Positions 10,296-22,510 of a DNA stretch of 64,000 nt are shown in pieces. Each line of letters opens with the position of its first letter. The first letter of the stretch is position 1. This DNA is from Nectonema munidae (Eukaryota; Nematomorpha; Nectonematoida; Nectonematidae): contig JAUIRK010000896.1 in the NCBI GenBank assembly GCA_030549495.1, forward strand, positions 620,001 to 684,000, read 5' to 3'. A program made the translations under genes and the position numbers. Under the pieces are notes generated by a model. That model saw only the letters and a list, made by a program, of their open reading frames with translations, was not told where the DNA came from and searched no databases.

Positions 10296-11870
10296 AATAT
10301 ATCTTATAAAATATACCTTCAAATTTTACATAAATATATGTTTTTATACTAAATCGGTCATGCTGTTTTCATTTCTGGACTCATTTTTAACATTTAGCAT
10401 TTGGAAATACCTATAAGTGTTAATCAAATTTGCGGTTTACTTCTGAAAATTGTTTCCAAAAACATTCCTTCACATTTTACATAAAATATATGTTTTATAC
10501 CAAATCGATCATGTTGTTTTCATTTCTGGACTCATTTTTTTTACATTTAGGATTTGAAAATACCTATAAGTGTTAATCAAATTTGCGGTTTACTTCTGAA
10601 AATTATCTCCAAAAACATTCATTCAAATTTTACACTGAAATATATGTGTTATACTAAATCGACCATGCTGGTTTCATTTCTGGAGTCATTTTTTACGTTT
10701 AGGATGTGAAAATACCTATAAGTGTTAATCAAATTTGCGGTTTACTTCTAAAAATTGTCTCCAAAAATATTTATTCATATTTTACAATGAAATATATGTT
10801 TTATACCAAATCAACCATGCTGTTTTCATTTCTGAACTCATTTTTCACATTTAGAGGTTTTAAAATATCAGTCAAAATTTGCGGTTTACTTCTAAAAGCT
10901 CTCTCCAAAAATATTCTCTCAATTTTACATGAAATATTTGTTTTTATACCAAATCGATCATGCTGTTTTCATTTTTGAACTCATTTTTTACATTTAGGAT
11001 TTGAAAATACCTATAAGTATAAATCAAATTTGCGGTTTACTTCTGAAAATTGTCTCCAAAAATATTATCTTGAAATATATGTTTTTATACCAAATCAATC
11101 ATGCTATTTTCATTTCTGAACTCATTTTTTACATTTAGGATGTGAAAATACCTATAAGTGTTAATCAAATTTGTGGTTTACTTCTAAAAATTGTCTCCAA
11201 AAACATTCATTCAAATTTTACAATTAAATATATGTTTTTATACCAAATCAACCATGCTAGTTTCATTTATGGACTAAATTTTTGCAGTTTGAATTTGAAA
11301 ATACATATAAGTATCAATTAAATTTGCGTTTAGTTCTAAAATTTGTTTTTATAGCAAATAGATCATGATGATTTCATTTTTGAACACAGTTTTCGCATTT
11401 AGAGGTTTTACTGCTAGTGTCAATCAAATTTGCAGTTTATGTCTGAAAACTATATCCCAAAATATTCTCTTTAATTTTACATGAAATATATGTTTTTATA
11501 CCAATTCGACCATGATAATTTTTATTTCTCAAATCATTTTTTGAATTTAGAGGTTTTAAATGTCTGAAAGTGTCAATCAATTTTTCGATTTACGTCTAAT
11601 GTCTACAGAAATATTTTTGAAATTTAAATAAAATATCTTTTTTTATGCCAAATGGAAGATGCTGGGTTCATTTTTCAACTCAGGTTTGGCATTTATGGTT
11701 TTAAAATATCTGAAAGCTTCAATCAGATTTCCGGTTTACTTCTAGATACTGTCTCCAAAAATATTTTCAAAAAAATAAAATATCTGTTTTATACAAAATC
11801 GACTATGGTTATTTTATTTCTGTACTGGATTTTGGCTAATACGGTTAAAAAATTTCTCGAAGTGGCAATT
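10296..11870 (+). repeat. satellite-1 tandem array (~150-bp monomers)
   Basis: About eleven monomers are spaced 120-155 bp apart, each with TGTTTTTATACCAAATCGA, CATGCTGTTTTCATTTCTG, TAAGTGTTAATCAAATTTGC and GGTTTACTTCTAAAA. Divergence grows toward the right side. Frames inside it (10706-10978, 11652-11891) are by-products of the repeat. Related monomers occur at 7836 and 46196-52500. Confidence 0.9.
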
Positions 11871-12930
11871 GAATTAGTAATGTATGCCTGAAAATCAGTT
11901 GTGTAAAAAATTTTCAAAAAATGGCTGCATATTAGTTATATAGTAAAAATAATCTTTTTTTTTTGTATATTTTGGCTTTTACAATCATCTTGAGTATGAA
12001 ATATTTATACAATTAACATTTAGCTAAGATGGGTAGGAAATCTGAAAATTTAGAATAAGTCAGATTTATCAAAAATTGCACAGATGCCAATATGTGAGAA
12101 TTTAGTCACTATCAAGATATTTTTAATTTAAATTGAATGTGTCTATCTTTTCCTCTTGCGTCAAAGAGATAATTTTTTAGATGAAGAACGTGGACAACTT
12201 TTTGTAATTGAACAATGAACATCACGAATGATTCATCAGAAAAAAACCTTTGAAATGAGATTGGTTGACAAATATTCAGGCCTGGTAATAAAATACACAA
12301 TACTAATAAAAAAAGTCTAAGATCATCAAGAAGATTCTTTAATCAGGATGCTTTGAGAGAGGAAAAAAGTAATTTTATCCTTATAAAAAAGTTTTCTAAC
12401 ACACATTGAAGTATATAAATTTTTAATGAAAAAAGAGCTACCAAGAAAGGATCATCATGGAATGAATAGCAAAATTACATACTGTAAATTATAATATGAC
12501 ATAGAGACTACGAGCCGATAACGAATTTGTAGCCAAAAAGATGGAGGTCCTATCGAGTTACATAAGTTACTGTAGAATGAAATATTTTGAGTCAATTAAA
12601 CACCTAAAGTTGGTTTATTAAATAAATTAAGAAAATAATTACCAGAGAAATACCACAAGTAGAAGTTATTTTATGTTTGTATATTTGACATTGATTTACA
12701 GGTTTAATCGATTTTTTTGACAGGTTTTATTGATTTCATAAAAAATGAACACCATCATTAAATTCTGCATACTTGAAATGTATAAAAACTTTTTATAAGA
12801 ATAAAAATTTTAATTTTGACATGGGCTGTCATATTTAAATTATTTTGTCAGGTTTGACTAATTTTTTATAAAAAAAAAAGAAATATAACCAGTAAACACA
12901 GCCCACTTGAAAATAGGTATATGTGTGTAA
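11871..12930 (+). repeat. composite repeat copy B: conserved block plus satellite 2
   Basis: It opens with TGCCTGAAAATCAGTTGTG and TTTTCAAAAAATGGCTGCAT, which has a counterpart at 52525-52610 in copy C. From about 12030 to 12690 it aligns with copy A (8240-8856), then passes into two satellite-2 units. The order satellite 1, block, satellite 2 is the same as in copy A. Confidence 0.75.
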
Positions 12931-15055
12931 AATGCCATACACGGTAAACTTCATCATCTCCCTATACTTTCTATTAAACGTAATTCTCTAATTCAAAAAA
13001 CGAATATCACTTTAGCGCTTCGTTTAACACCGCAGAGGCGCCAACCATGAAGACACAAACAAAGCACTCGGCCTAAACTATTCCACAACCCACAACGACA
13101 CAAGAAAAAAGAATGTCCTACTTATAATGTAAATAATAATTGATTATTATACTAGCAACTAAGTCGAAAGTATACACAAAGAAGAATTTCACATCTCCTC
13201 ATTGAAACTTACTATTAACACGCATTATGCACTTACTTACAACCACCAAAGCAGCAGATATCCCATCGACAAACCTAAATTAATACCATACCTCCTATAG
13301 TATCAAAAACATAAAACCTAAATACTCACTTCTCTTCTCATTAATTCTATTTTCCTATATTTACTAGCAATTGATAAAAGTAGTGAGGATCGATATAATT
13401 TGCAATCCTCAACATAGTCCTATATATCTTTTCTAACAATTCTAGCAAAAAAGTCGCGTTTTTTGAGGAATATATTACGCTGATGTTTACACTCCAACAG
13501 TATCTTTATGAGAACATAAAAAGAATTTAAATAAATAATATAAAATAAATTTTAAAATAGTTTGATCAGCGTTTCAAATTATTCAGAGTTAAAACTTGTG
13601 TACCTTTGAATCAGATCTTGAACTCTAATCGACTTACAATTGAAACTCTGTGATGAAAAACAACTTTTTTACAACGTAATTAATTGATTTGATCAATATC
13701 TTCTTTCTAAATATTCAAAACTTCAAAAACTGCTTGTATGTTTGGGAAGGCTTATTATTTTTGGGAGCAATTTTTTTTCAAAGATGAATAAGTATCAAAA
13801 TTTTTCCAATTTTTTCAAAGATGAATATCAATAACTCAAAGCACAGAACAAGACTAACAACTGATCATGTGTATAATAGTTTAACAGTTTTTTCTGCTAG
13901 GAATTTAAATCCTAATTTTGATGAAATTGTTAAGGAGAAGAGATTTCAACTTTCTTGAAAATCTAAAAAGAAAAATTATAAGTAAAAACTTCATTCAAAA
14001 CTTTTAAAATAATTTATACACTTATTGTTAATACTGTTCCTCTTTTGAACAATTGGATTTTTAATACGGTCCGTAAGAGCTGTAAATATTAAAAACCTGG
14101 CCCGCCAGTGATTTGAGTTTGACATCCCAGATTAGATGATGACAGATCTTGCACAATGATTTAGCTGGACTGGCTGACACAATGAAAATTTCTATTAGAA
14201 GCGAAATGGTTTAATGAAGAACTGGTGGATGTAGGCAGTACTCTCAAAGTAGTGCTTCGATCAAACAAAATGATATCATGGAGTTAGTAGAATGTTCAAC
14301 AAATATTGCTGATTCGAGCAGTGACGAAATTAGACTGCTGCTATAAGTTATTAAAAACATGCTTCTCTTGCTTAAAAAAAACTAGATACTTTGTGGGATG
14401 CCTTGCGAGCTTTAGACAAGAACATAATAATAGTAGCAAATTAGGGGTGTTTGTAAGACTTTTTTACTTGAAGAATGTGAATAACTGAATGTTAATAGAA
14501 TCATTAATTCAATTTATAGAATAAACCTTATAAATGTTATTATTCTGACTTAGTTGTGGCTTATATCAAGTATACAATATTCAGTTACATATAATGCTAC
14601 CTTGGCCTACTTTATGACAAAATTTTGAGCTATTTTGCGTCCAATTTATAAGTCTAAAGCCATTTTTGAAGATTAAATTAAGGCGCTAAAAGTACGACTT
14701 ATGCACCTGTATACACGGTAAGCTTCTTGTACTTTTATTGCTTCGAAGATCACAGCATCAAATATACCGTCGTGTTTATATTCTATGAAATTAGCTGAAT
14801 ACAGCAATTTTAAATAAAGACTAGTCGTATCGTACTTCAAAATGTGATTTAAAACATCCTAGTATTGCTGTTTCAAGACATGTTAAACAATACCTTTCGT
14901 AGCTAAATTGATAGATTCGTACACAAAAGTTAAAAAAACTGTGTATGTAATCTCCAAAACTATGCACGAAATGTCTCGGATAGGAAACGTCTTAGGTGCG
15001 AAATGTCCTGCGCCGGCTGTGGATCATCTAATATATCACTATGGACTACAAAGTT
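12931..15055. other. intergenic DNA without recognised features
   Basis: ACACGGTAAACTTC (12947) and ACACGGTAAGCTTC (14713) are similar but lie in the same orientation, so they do not define an inverted-repeat element. Frames here are short and low-complexity. No gene is supported. Confidence 0.4.
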
Positions 15056-15143
15056 TCTAGTCAAAATCCTCTCTACCAAAATTCCCGAAAATTTAAGTTG
15101 TTTTTGGTTGTGGAGATTTTGGTAGTGGGGATTTTGACTAGAT
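15056..15143. repeat. imperfect hairpin of about 30-bp arms
   Basis: CTAGTCAAAATCC followed by ACCAAAATTCCC on the left is mirrored by GATTTTGGTAG and GGGGATTTTGACTAG on the right, with roughly 25 nt between the arms. It may be the core of a small foldback element; no target duplication is identified. Confidence 0.45.
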
Positions 15144-15339
15144 ACCGACTACAGCTGGTCAATGGACCACGATTTAAGAAACACTGTTTTAGCTGCAAAG
15201 AATTCTGATTATGTATATATATCTTTTAGCGCAGTAGCAGAATTCGCATTAGGACAATTAGCAGCAAAGATATTTTGCCGTAAAATATTGAAGAAATTCA
15301 CTTTATTAAAATCATAATCAGAGCCCGCGCTACCTATAC

Positions 15340-15437
15340 ATTTTTGAGGCAAGTGCCCCCCCCCCCCCCCCCCCCCAGTTTTATTTTTTGCCCCCCCCCC
15401 ACCCTGAAAATTTTCAACTTGCCCCAAGTGTCTTAGC
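15340..15437. repeat. poly-C tracts
   Basis: Two long C runs (about 15356-15376 and 15391-15400) lie in a GC-rich scrap, beside a TTAA MITE. No gene is seen; run lengths may be uncertain. Confidence 0.4.
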
Positions 15438-15574
15438 TTAACCCATTTAAGGCCAAGCAAAGCAGACGATATCTAAAAAACGCAGACGATTTATATTCAA
15501 AATCATTGAAAAAAGCAGACGAAGATGAAATTACTTATGTTCCAAAATAGGAACATTGGCCGTAAATGGGTTAA
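15438..15574 (-). mobile_element. TTAA MITE, GTTCC-core subfamily
   Basis: It is flanked by TTAA at 15438-15441 and 15571-15574. Ends read CCCATTTAAGGCCAA and TTGGCCGTAAATGGG. On the minus strand a palindrome with arms ATGTTCC/GGAACAT (15537-15556) lies beside one end, and TCGTCTGC occurs three times. Near-identical to 24639-24776 and 55885-56022. TTAA targets and CCC tips match the piggyBac superfamily. Confidence 0.85.
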
Positions 15575-15606
15575 GAAATAATTATAAAAACATTTAGCTG
15601 TGCAAG

Positions 15607-18600
15607 ACTCCAATGCTGTAAATGCCGAGGCAGGGAATTGAGGATAAGCTCTCATTCCCCTTTTGAAATGTCTCAAAGGCTCGCGTCTCAATAGCCTCTT
15701 CCAGTGAATCTCTAGACCTGTCTTCCCGTGGCGGAGTAGTTTTAATTGAACGGTCTAGAGGTTCAAAGCGAGTAATTAGGCGCTATAACCTATTGCTTCG
15801 GGTAGAGCTCGCTCGTTATTATTTGTTTAAAGGGGCTCTAGGAGTAAATAACTTCGAAATCAAATTACCTGCTGTCGTGTAGGTTCTGTTCATCAGAACA
15901 AAGACTAGGCCCACTGCTTAAAACTATGGTTGACGCCAGGAAAGGCATCCGGTCATAAAATTTTTGCTCTAATATTACACTTTATGATAATGCAGCGAAA
16001 TTCACATCTTATAAAACAATGTTCCCACTTACAAAATCCTAGGGTAGATGGGGCAAATAAAAATACGAGGATCATGTCTTTAAATCTTACAAAAAGTGCA
16101 AAGGATTCAATTTTAAAAAGTAGCACTAAGCTTATTTTGAGACTGGCTAGTATAAATCTAGGATCCCTATTGGGAAAAAGTATAGAATGTGCAAACATGC
16201 TTAGTAGAAGAAAGGTAGCCATTGCAGGTCTACAAGAGGTGAGATACAAAAATGAGGGAACCAAAATTGTTAGAGGCAATGACGAAGATTACAAGTTATA
16301 CTTGAGCGGAAACAATAACAAACAAGAAGTTGGATTTGTGGTAAGCATGAAATGGGCGCAAAAAGTTATAGCTATGAAACGTGTGAGTGATAAGATAATA
16401 ACTATGGAAGTTGTAGTTGGAAAAGAGATTGTGACAATGCTATCTGTTTACGAGTCACAGAGCGGTCTGGAAAGAGAAGAAAAAGAGGCTTTTTACGCTA
16501 GTTTGAGTAGAGAGATGCTGAAGGTGCAAGGGAAGTGTGTCATCTTAGGTGACTTTAATGGACATGTTGGAAAAGATTGTGACGGTTACGGAGATGTACA
16601 TTGTGGTTTCAGCTTTGGAACAAGAAATGCTGGATTTTGCTGATAGCTTCCAATTGAAGATTGCCAACACCTGGTTTAAGAAAGATGTGGAAAAATTGAT
16701 TACCTATGAGTCTGGGTCATAAAACAGTGATTGACTATATCCTTGTCAGAAAAAATGAAAAAGTCAAAACATTAAAGCTACCCCAGGTGAAATGATCCTG
16801 TCACAACACCGCCTTTTGATAATCGAGGTTATAATGAAAAATCTAGGAAGCAGTCAAAAAATGAAAAGAAGCGTGATTAAGACATGAAAGTTGAAAGATA
16901 CTAAAGTACAAGAAGCGATGATTGAAAGGGCCAAATGTTGCGTTGACAAAAGTGCTGAATTGGATCAAATCATAGGCGAAGTATCAAAAATAATGAAAGA
17001 AGTTTGTGGAAAATCAAAAAAATATGTAAGGAAAGCAACGTGGTGGTGGAATCGAGAGAATGTTCAAAACGCTGTGAAAGAAAAGAAGGAAAAATATCTT
17101 TTATGGAGAAGAGAGAAAACTTAAGAAGCCAGAAAGTTATATGTGTTCCATAGGAACAAAGCAAAGAAGGAAATTGCAAAAGCGATGCACGATGAAGCCA
17201 GTGACGAAGCATGAAAAATCAAAGTAATAATTGAAGTTACGCTTGCCTGATAGGTTGGATCTATGGAAAGATTATTGTGAAGATCTGTTGAATAAAGAAC
17301 ATGCATGGAACAAAAAGTTGCAAGCTGAGCCAAAGAAAGGTCCCGTATATAAAATTACTTTCGATGAAGTTGAACAAGCTTTGTTGAAAATGAAGAAGAA
17401 TAAGGCACCTGGCCCAAGTGGTGTACCGATAGAAGCTCTACAGCTGTGCAAATTAGAAAATGAACTGGCCAGAGTAGGTAATGACATGCTACAAGGAATA
17501 AGGATACCAGAAAGTTGGAGAAAAAGCTTTTTGATACCAATATACAAGGGCAAAGGCAATCACAAAGAGTGCCATAATTACAGAAGCATTAAATTGATCG
17601 AACACTCAATGAAAGTGATAGAGCGAGTTTTTGAGAAAAGAATAAGAAGCAGAGTCAACATCAGCCAGACTCAAATGGGGTTGATGCCCGACAAAAGTAC
17701 GATTGATGCTATTTTTGGCGTTCGTCAGCTGATGGAAAATCATATAAACGTGAAGAAGGAGTTGTTCATACTGTTCTTAGATCTTGAGAAAGCCTTTGAT
17801 CGTATTCCTAGAGAGGTAATTTGGTGGGCATTAAGGAAGAAAGGCGTAATGGAATGTGAAATTAAAGCTGTGATGGAAATGTATAGACAGACTGAAACTG
17901 CAGTACAAATCGAAGGAGAAAAATCTGGATGTTTCGAAGTTAAAGTTGGAGTGCACCAGGGCTCCGTGCTCAGTCCACTTCTTTTCACGATTGTGATGGA
18001 TGCACTGGCAGGAACATGATAGAAATTCTTTACGCTGATGATATGATATTGATTGGCAGCAGTTGGGAAGACGTTGAAAACAAGTACAGTTGTTGGAAAG
18101 AAGCCTTAGAAAGCAAAGGTTTGAAGGTGAATATTGAAAAAACGAAAGCAATGAAAGTCGTCACAAGAAAATGTTTTGACTCAGTATGTGCTATCGATCC
18201 GTGAAGTGTGTGAAGCAGAGTAGTTAGGAATGCTATTCAATGCGTGAAATGGGAATTATGGGTTCATAAGAGATGTTTGGGCTTATCTGTTCCATTGAGC
18301 AGAGCGAAAAATTTCATGTCGCAGTTGTAAGATAAATCATGAAATTGTGGAAGATCAAGGCTTGGTTAAACTAGGTGAAGATGAATTCGAAGTAGCAAAG
18401 GAGTTTTGTTATTTGGGTGATGTTCTAACAAGAGATGGCGAAATTGAAAAAACGGTGATATCAAGAATTAGAGCTAGTTGGAAAAAGTTTAATGATATTG
18501 CTGGCGTACTGTGCGGCAGAGTTTTGTCATTGAAGATAAAAGGAAGACTATACAAATCGTATGTAAGGAGTGTTATGTGTTATGGATCAGAGTGTTGGCC

Positions 18601-19017
18601 AATGAAGAAGGTTGAAGTGAGGAGACGCATGCAGTCTGCTGAGATGAGGATGTTACGAATGATGTGTGGCAAAACTCTACTGGACAAAGTGCGAAGCAAA
18701 GAGATTAGAAAAATGACAGGGGTGGAAGATATAGAGTATTATTTGGAAGAGCATAGACTCCGTTGGCTAGGACACTTAGAGAGAATGGATCCACAAAGAG
18801 TAACGAAGAGACTATGGGATGAAAACATCACTGGACAAGCGAGGAGAGGGAGACCAAAAAAAGATGGGAAGATGCTGTTAAAGAAGACATGAAGAAAAGG
18901 AACCTGCAGATGCTGAAATGAAAGGAAGATGGAGACGTCGCTGCAAATTCAAGGTCGATCTTGGCTCGCCAGGACAAAGACCTGCTCATTAGAGCGAATG
19001 GATGATGATGATGATGA
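15607..19017 (+). mobile_element. RTE-type LINE, apparently full length, 12-bp target duplication
   Basis: The 3.4-kb element is bracketed by TAGCTGTGCAAG at 15595-15606 and 19018-19029. It has a ~460-bp 5' leader containing AGGAAAGGCATCCGG, an endonuclease and reverse transcriptase region, and a 3' tail GGATGATGATGATGATGA typical of RTE-group elements. A diverged relative, sharing the GCCAGGAAAGGCATCCGG leader motif, lies at 29992-31650. The target duplication is perfect, so insertion is fairly recent, yet the frame is broken several times. Confidence 0.85.
16074..18892 (+). pseudogene. RTE LINE endonuclease-reverse transcriptase, frame-broken
   Basis: The apurinic endonuclease part starts near MSLNLTKSAKDS (16074), with LASINLGSL, LQEVRYKNEG and VILGDFNGHVGKD; the frame ends at 16641, just after FGTRNAGF. 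Downstream pieces carry TVIDYILVRKNEK and SQHRLLIIEV. RT pieces follow: KAPGPSGVPIEAL, YRSIKLIEHSMKVIERV, LFLDLEKAFDRIP, GVHQGSVLSPLLFTIVMDAL (17231-18019), then the catalytic ILYADDMIL after a frame change at about 18016. The C-terminal part (18347-18892) has CYGSECWPMKKVE and LRWLGHLERMDPQRVTKRLW, the tail seen in this LINE clade. At least five frame changes or stops make it inactive. Endonuclease segments of this clade are often mislabelled craniofacial development protein 2-like. Confidence 0.85.
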
Positions 19018-19029
19018 TAGCTGTGCAAG

Positions 19030-21316
19030 TAACTTTGAGAACATTTATGCCATATATTGGAAACAAAACTGTCTCATATAAGTTATGTCTATATTCGTGT
19101 AATATGTGTTTCTTCTCTATTCACACACCAATTACTATTGATGCTCTGTAAATGATCAAGCCTCTTCTGATAAGATAATAAATTTTTTCCATAATGTAAA
19201 TTTTTATTGCCCCATCACAGCCCCATAATAATTTTTTTTTAACGCGGGTACTAATCATAATAATACAGTTAAATCTGAGCAATTTGACTCTGGGTAAGTT
19301 AAATTTTGGCATAAATCGAACTTTATCAAAAGTCTAATGTTTTACTCCTAACACAAATTTTCTATAAGTCTAAGAAAATTTGAATCTCAAAGATCTTCAC
19401 AGAAAAATTACCTTGGTAAACATTACTAATGGATTATATCGTTTTAGGGTAGACAGGATAACGTATTACATGAGATATCTTTACTATCCAAATAGTAGAC
19501 ATAATATTGTTTATTTTAGTAAAGTGTACATTATCCCAGAACGATATAATTGATTTAATTAAAGTAAATTTGTGAGTAAAAAATATATGAAATACCATCG
19601 CAACATTTGAAAATTTTACTATGTGATTAGTAAAGAAATACATATAATATAATCTAATTTTCCATTTTACTGTACAATACAAGTAACATAATCTTGCTGT
19701 GTAAGGAACACAACGTCTATTCAAGGGTCGTAAAATGAAAAATGTTATTTTTTTGTATATTCATCTTATTCATTTATATGCTACCTTTCATATCCTTGTT
19801 CCTTGGTTTACTAGGCTCAAAACGTTTACTGGATTAGTTCTCATGAATCGCATTAAATGTTGATCAACAATTACACAATCAAAAGGAGTCTTATGCCTAA
19901 AAAAATAAAAATATCAAAGAAATTATCTTTGAATAAGCGTATTGAAAAATATTTATCCAATCGCGTGTCTTACACAAGAATCTTCCAAACTAAGAAACCT
20001 TTCAAAAAAGCTCTTCCAAAAAAGTGCACTCTAGAAGTTATTCAATGAAATCTTTGATATCCTTCAATTCTAAGTATATATAGAATTGAAATTTAGCCAA
20101 ATATTTTCTCTTCACTTTAATTCCAAAGAATAGCTTTGGCTCTTTAGAAATATATTTGCTCCCTTTTGTATGGCTTTCTACATTTTTTTGTCAAATTTTG
20201 CACGAAAAATCAAAAGGCAAAAAAAGTTACCCCTGATATTGGATTCGTATTTCCTTTAACATTATCTTTCGCCCCCGCCCCTCTTCCGGTTGTACGCCCT
20301 GCTCTGGTTATAGTAATGGGGATGGAAGAAGTTCGAATTATCATATGAACATCTATAAGATGCAAAGTAGATGTCGATTATAAATTTATCAAGTATAAAG
20401 TGGAAGATCGAGGATAATAATTCATTTTAATATCAATAAAAAAAATTGAGAGCGTTAGTGTTAGGATTGAATCGATCTCTAAGTTATATTGATCATTCTT
20501 GTAAATGAATTCATATCAAGGTATAGCTATGCAGTGCAAGAGACCGTCGAAGGGTTTTAATGGGATGCAAATTCCTGGATGGACTATTATATCTGTAAGG
20601 AGCGTCATAAATTCTTAACAATGAAGAAATAAATGTTATGTATTTTTGATATAAAAATTGTAAACAAAAATTTTTTTTAGAATGGCTTCTAAATGCTCAA
20701 TACGACAATGTCTGCTGGTTTAAAATTGGGACCAGGTGAGGGTTATTCCTTTTAAGTTGGTTAGGCGCTTTCATTACTAATTTTGAGCAATGTCTCAAAA
20801 AGGTTGGAAGTATTGTGAGAAATCGATTGTCTAAAGACCCTGCTACACATCTGTGCTCCGAAACAGGTGTACAATGGCACAATTGTATGTCGAGAAACAG
20901 TGTTGGATGTTTCGCATGAGCAGACTATTAGCAGAACATTTTCTAAAACCCCAGATAAAATCTGTCTAATCGACGAAAGCTTCCCCCGTCTATTACATAA
21001 AGAAAAAACTTTTTATGTTTAATAGTTTTACAATTCTAATTTACTGAATAATAAAAAACTAGAGAAAATTTTTTTCAGAGGAGCGATGGAGATTATTTAG
21101 GGGAGGAACGCCCATTGCAAAGACACGTTTAGTTACATTTTACTTTCAATGTGAGGCTCAATTTCGAAATGAACATATGTGTACCTGTAAAGAAAGAAAA
21201 GTGTCGAGCAAGATGAAAATCTCTAATTCGAAATCCACATTAGACTATCATTCCTTCTTCCTAATACTTCACCACAAATGTCACTTTTTCATTAAAAATA
21301 AAATATAAGGTGAAGT
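19030..21316. other. intergenic DNA downstream of PDCD10
   Basis: No gene is recognised. ATG-initiated frames at 19857-20048 (63 codons, very lysine-rich) and 20697-20882 (minus) have no familiar motif and could be chance. TACAGTTAAATCTGAGCAAT at 19264 resembles a pogo-type tip without a visible partner. Confidence 0.35.
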
Positions 21317-21322
21317 TTTATT
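21317..21322 (-). terminator. polyadenylation signal of PDCD10
   Basis: AATAAA on the minus strand begins 25 nt after the TAA stop at 21348, in a plausible position for the PDCD10 mRNA end. Confidence 0.55.
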
Positions 21323-21347
21323 ATAATTGAAAGGAACTAATGAATAA

Positions 21348-21995
21348 TTATTGTTGGTTTTGATGCTCAATATCCTGTTTAATGGCGACAACGATAGCAT
21401 TGGCTTGTGCAATGAGAACATTAGCACTGTGAAACACTTGATGAAAGCTTCCATCTTTGAAAAAGTCTTTCAAGGTTGTGCTGAATTTCTTGGAGTACCT
21501 GACGAAGTCTCTTTTCCTATGCTCGATCAACTGCTTGCTTTCTGTAGAGAGTAGAGAAGGATTGCTGGTTGTTACGGCGTTCACAGCATCCAGAAGCTTC
21601 TTTATCGCACCCGCTATTTCCTTTATCGTTTCTAGAAAGGTTTTCTTATCGCGCATTTCATATGGGATGCTGCTTAAAGTTCTTTTCAAGACGCTGCACT
21701 TTTGATTCAAATCCTTGAAAACTTGTTCACTTCGACGAACGGTAAACTGGGAGCACTCTAAACGCCCGAGTTTCAAAAGAGCTTCATCCAAGTCGTAACT
21801 CAGTTTAGCTTTTTCACAGAGAGCAGAAACGAACTTAGAGGAGAAGCCAGGACATATGACTTCGACACGATCGAAAGCTCTCTTTAGATTATTGACGCAC
21901 TCTCCACTCTTGGACTCGATCTTGTCTAAGCTCGGATTTATCACCAAGGCTAAGTACAGGCTATTCACACCGGAACTCGCTGAACCAAGTTCCAT
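21348..21995 (-). CDS. PDCD10: programmed cell death protein 10 (CCM3)
   Basis: A 215-residue frame, the usual PDCD10 length (~212). Residues ~93-141 (FKDLNQKCSVLKRTLSSIP ... FLETIKEIAGAIKKLLDAVN) track human PDCD10 (FQDLNEKARALKQILSKIP ... FLQTIKDIASAIKKLLDTVN). The C-terminal focal-adhesion-targeting-homology helices include EHRKRDFVRYSKKFSTTLK and VFHSANVLIAQANAI. The family dimerises through N-terminal helices with GCK-III kinases (STK24/25/MST4), joins STRIPAK through striatin, and binds CCM2; it acts in cytoplasm and Golgi on cell polarity and survival. The N-terminal third is more diverged. The coding region has no intron. An AG acceptor-like site lies 24 nt before the ATG, and an AATAAA follows the stop. 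Confidence 0.95.
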   Translation of the reverse strand: MELGSASSGVNSLYLALVINPSLDKIESKSGECVNNLKRAFDRVEVICPGFSSKFVSALCEKAKLSYDLDEALLKLGRLECSQFTVRRSEQVFKDLNQKCSVLKRTLSSIPYEMRDKKTFLETIKEIAGAIKKLLDAVNAVTTSNPSLLSTESKQLIEHRKRDFVRYSKKFSTTLKDFFKDGSFHQVFHSANVLIAQANAIVVAIKQDIEHQNQQ

Positions 21996-22019
21996 CGTCG
22001 TGAATCGGTTAACCGACTT

Positions 22020-22034
22020 CTAAAAATAAATATT
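22020..22034 (-). promoter_or_regulatory. PDCD10: 3' splice or trans-splice acceptor before PDCD10
   Basis: ATATTTATTTTTAG on the minus strand ends at 22020, 24 nt before the ATG at 21995. It fits a 5'-UTR intron or spliced-leader acceptor. Confidence 0.45.
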
Positions 22035-22056
22035 ATATAATCGCATGAAAACAAGT

Positions 22057-22168
22057 TTAATTCATTTTAGACAAATGTTCCAAAAGGGAACGCAGAAAAT
22101 TTACTTTCAATGAAATTAAATAGGAATCACTAGAGTCGTCTGCTTTGTTTGGTCTTCGAATCGGCTAA
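22057..22168 (+). mobile_element. degenerate TTAA MITE, GTTCC-core subfamily
   Basis: It starts TTAATTCATTTTAGACAAAT with the palindrome GTTCCAAAAGGGAAC, and ends TCGTCTGCTTTGTTTGGTC followed by a damaged right end (CGGCTAA). About 25 bp shorter than intact copies, so it carries an internal loss. Confidence 0.65.
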
Positions 22169-22206
22169 ACACCATTCATAGAAATAAAAGGAAGAAAACG
22201 TCCCGT

Positions 22207-22357
22207 TTAACCTAAGAACTACAAAAGATATTCAAGATGAACCTGCTTGCAGTAAATCAGAAATAAAAATGGTATATTTTTAATTTCTAAGAAAATTCTT
22301 TCAAAAAGAAAAGCAGACGATTAATTTTAGAAACTCAATGCCTGAAAGGGTTAGAAC
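22207..22357. mobile_element. degenerate TTAA MITE, third subfamily
   Basis: TTAACCTAAG near 22208 opens it; AAGCAGACGATTAATTTTAG and TGCCTGAAAGGGTTAG close it. The closing end matches that of 52312-52413 (TGCCTGAAAGGTTTAA). The limits are approximate. Confidence 0.45.
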
Positions 22358-22470
22358 CAAGATTTTTGAAAATATTCCTTCTTTTAAAATGAGTTTTTAA
22401 ATAGCTTATAATGTATGTGACACTGGTGCAATGGCGTATTGAGAAAAGTATAATTTAATAAGGGGGCAGG

Positions 22471-22510
22471 GGCGCACATCCGGGGGGGGGGGGGGGGGGG
22501 CACCGCCCCC
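22471..22510 (+). repeat. hAT-like end followed by long poly-G run
   Basis: CAGGGGCGCACATCC followed by a G run and CACCGCCCCC. The same CAGGGGCGCACAT tip ends the inverted-repeat elements at 24605-25036 and 25358-25650, so this is a single end of that family. Confidence 0.45.

Noticed and set aside
10296-11870. CRISPR-like or regulatory array
   Set aside because: Monomers are contiguous, diverged and without unique spacers; this is a satellite in an animal genome.
12943-14726. ACACGGTAARCTTC motifs as ends of a transposon
   Set aside because: The two copies lie in the same orientation, and no target duplication or coding content supports an element.
19857-20048. Small lysine-rich protein gene
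   Set aside because: A 63-codon ATG frame with no recognised motif or neighbour context; such frames are expected by chance in AT-rich DNA.
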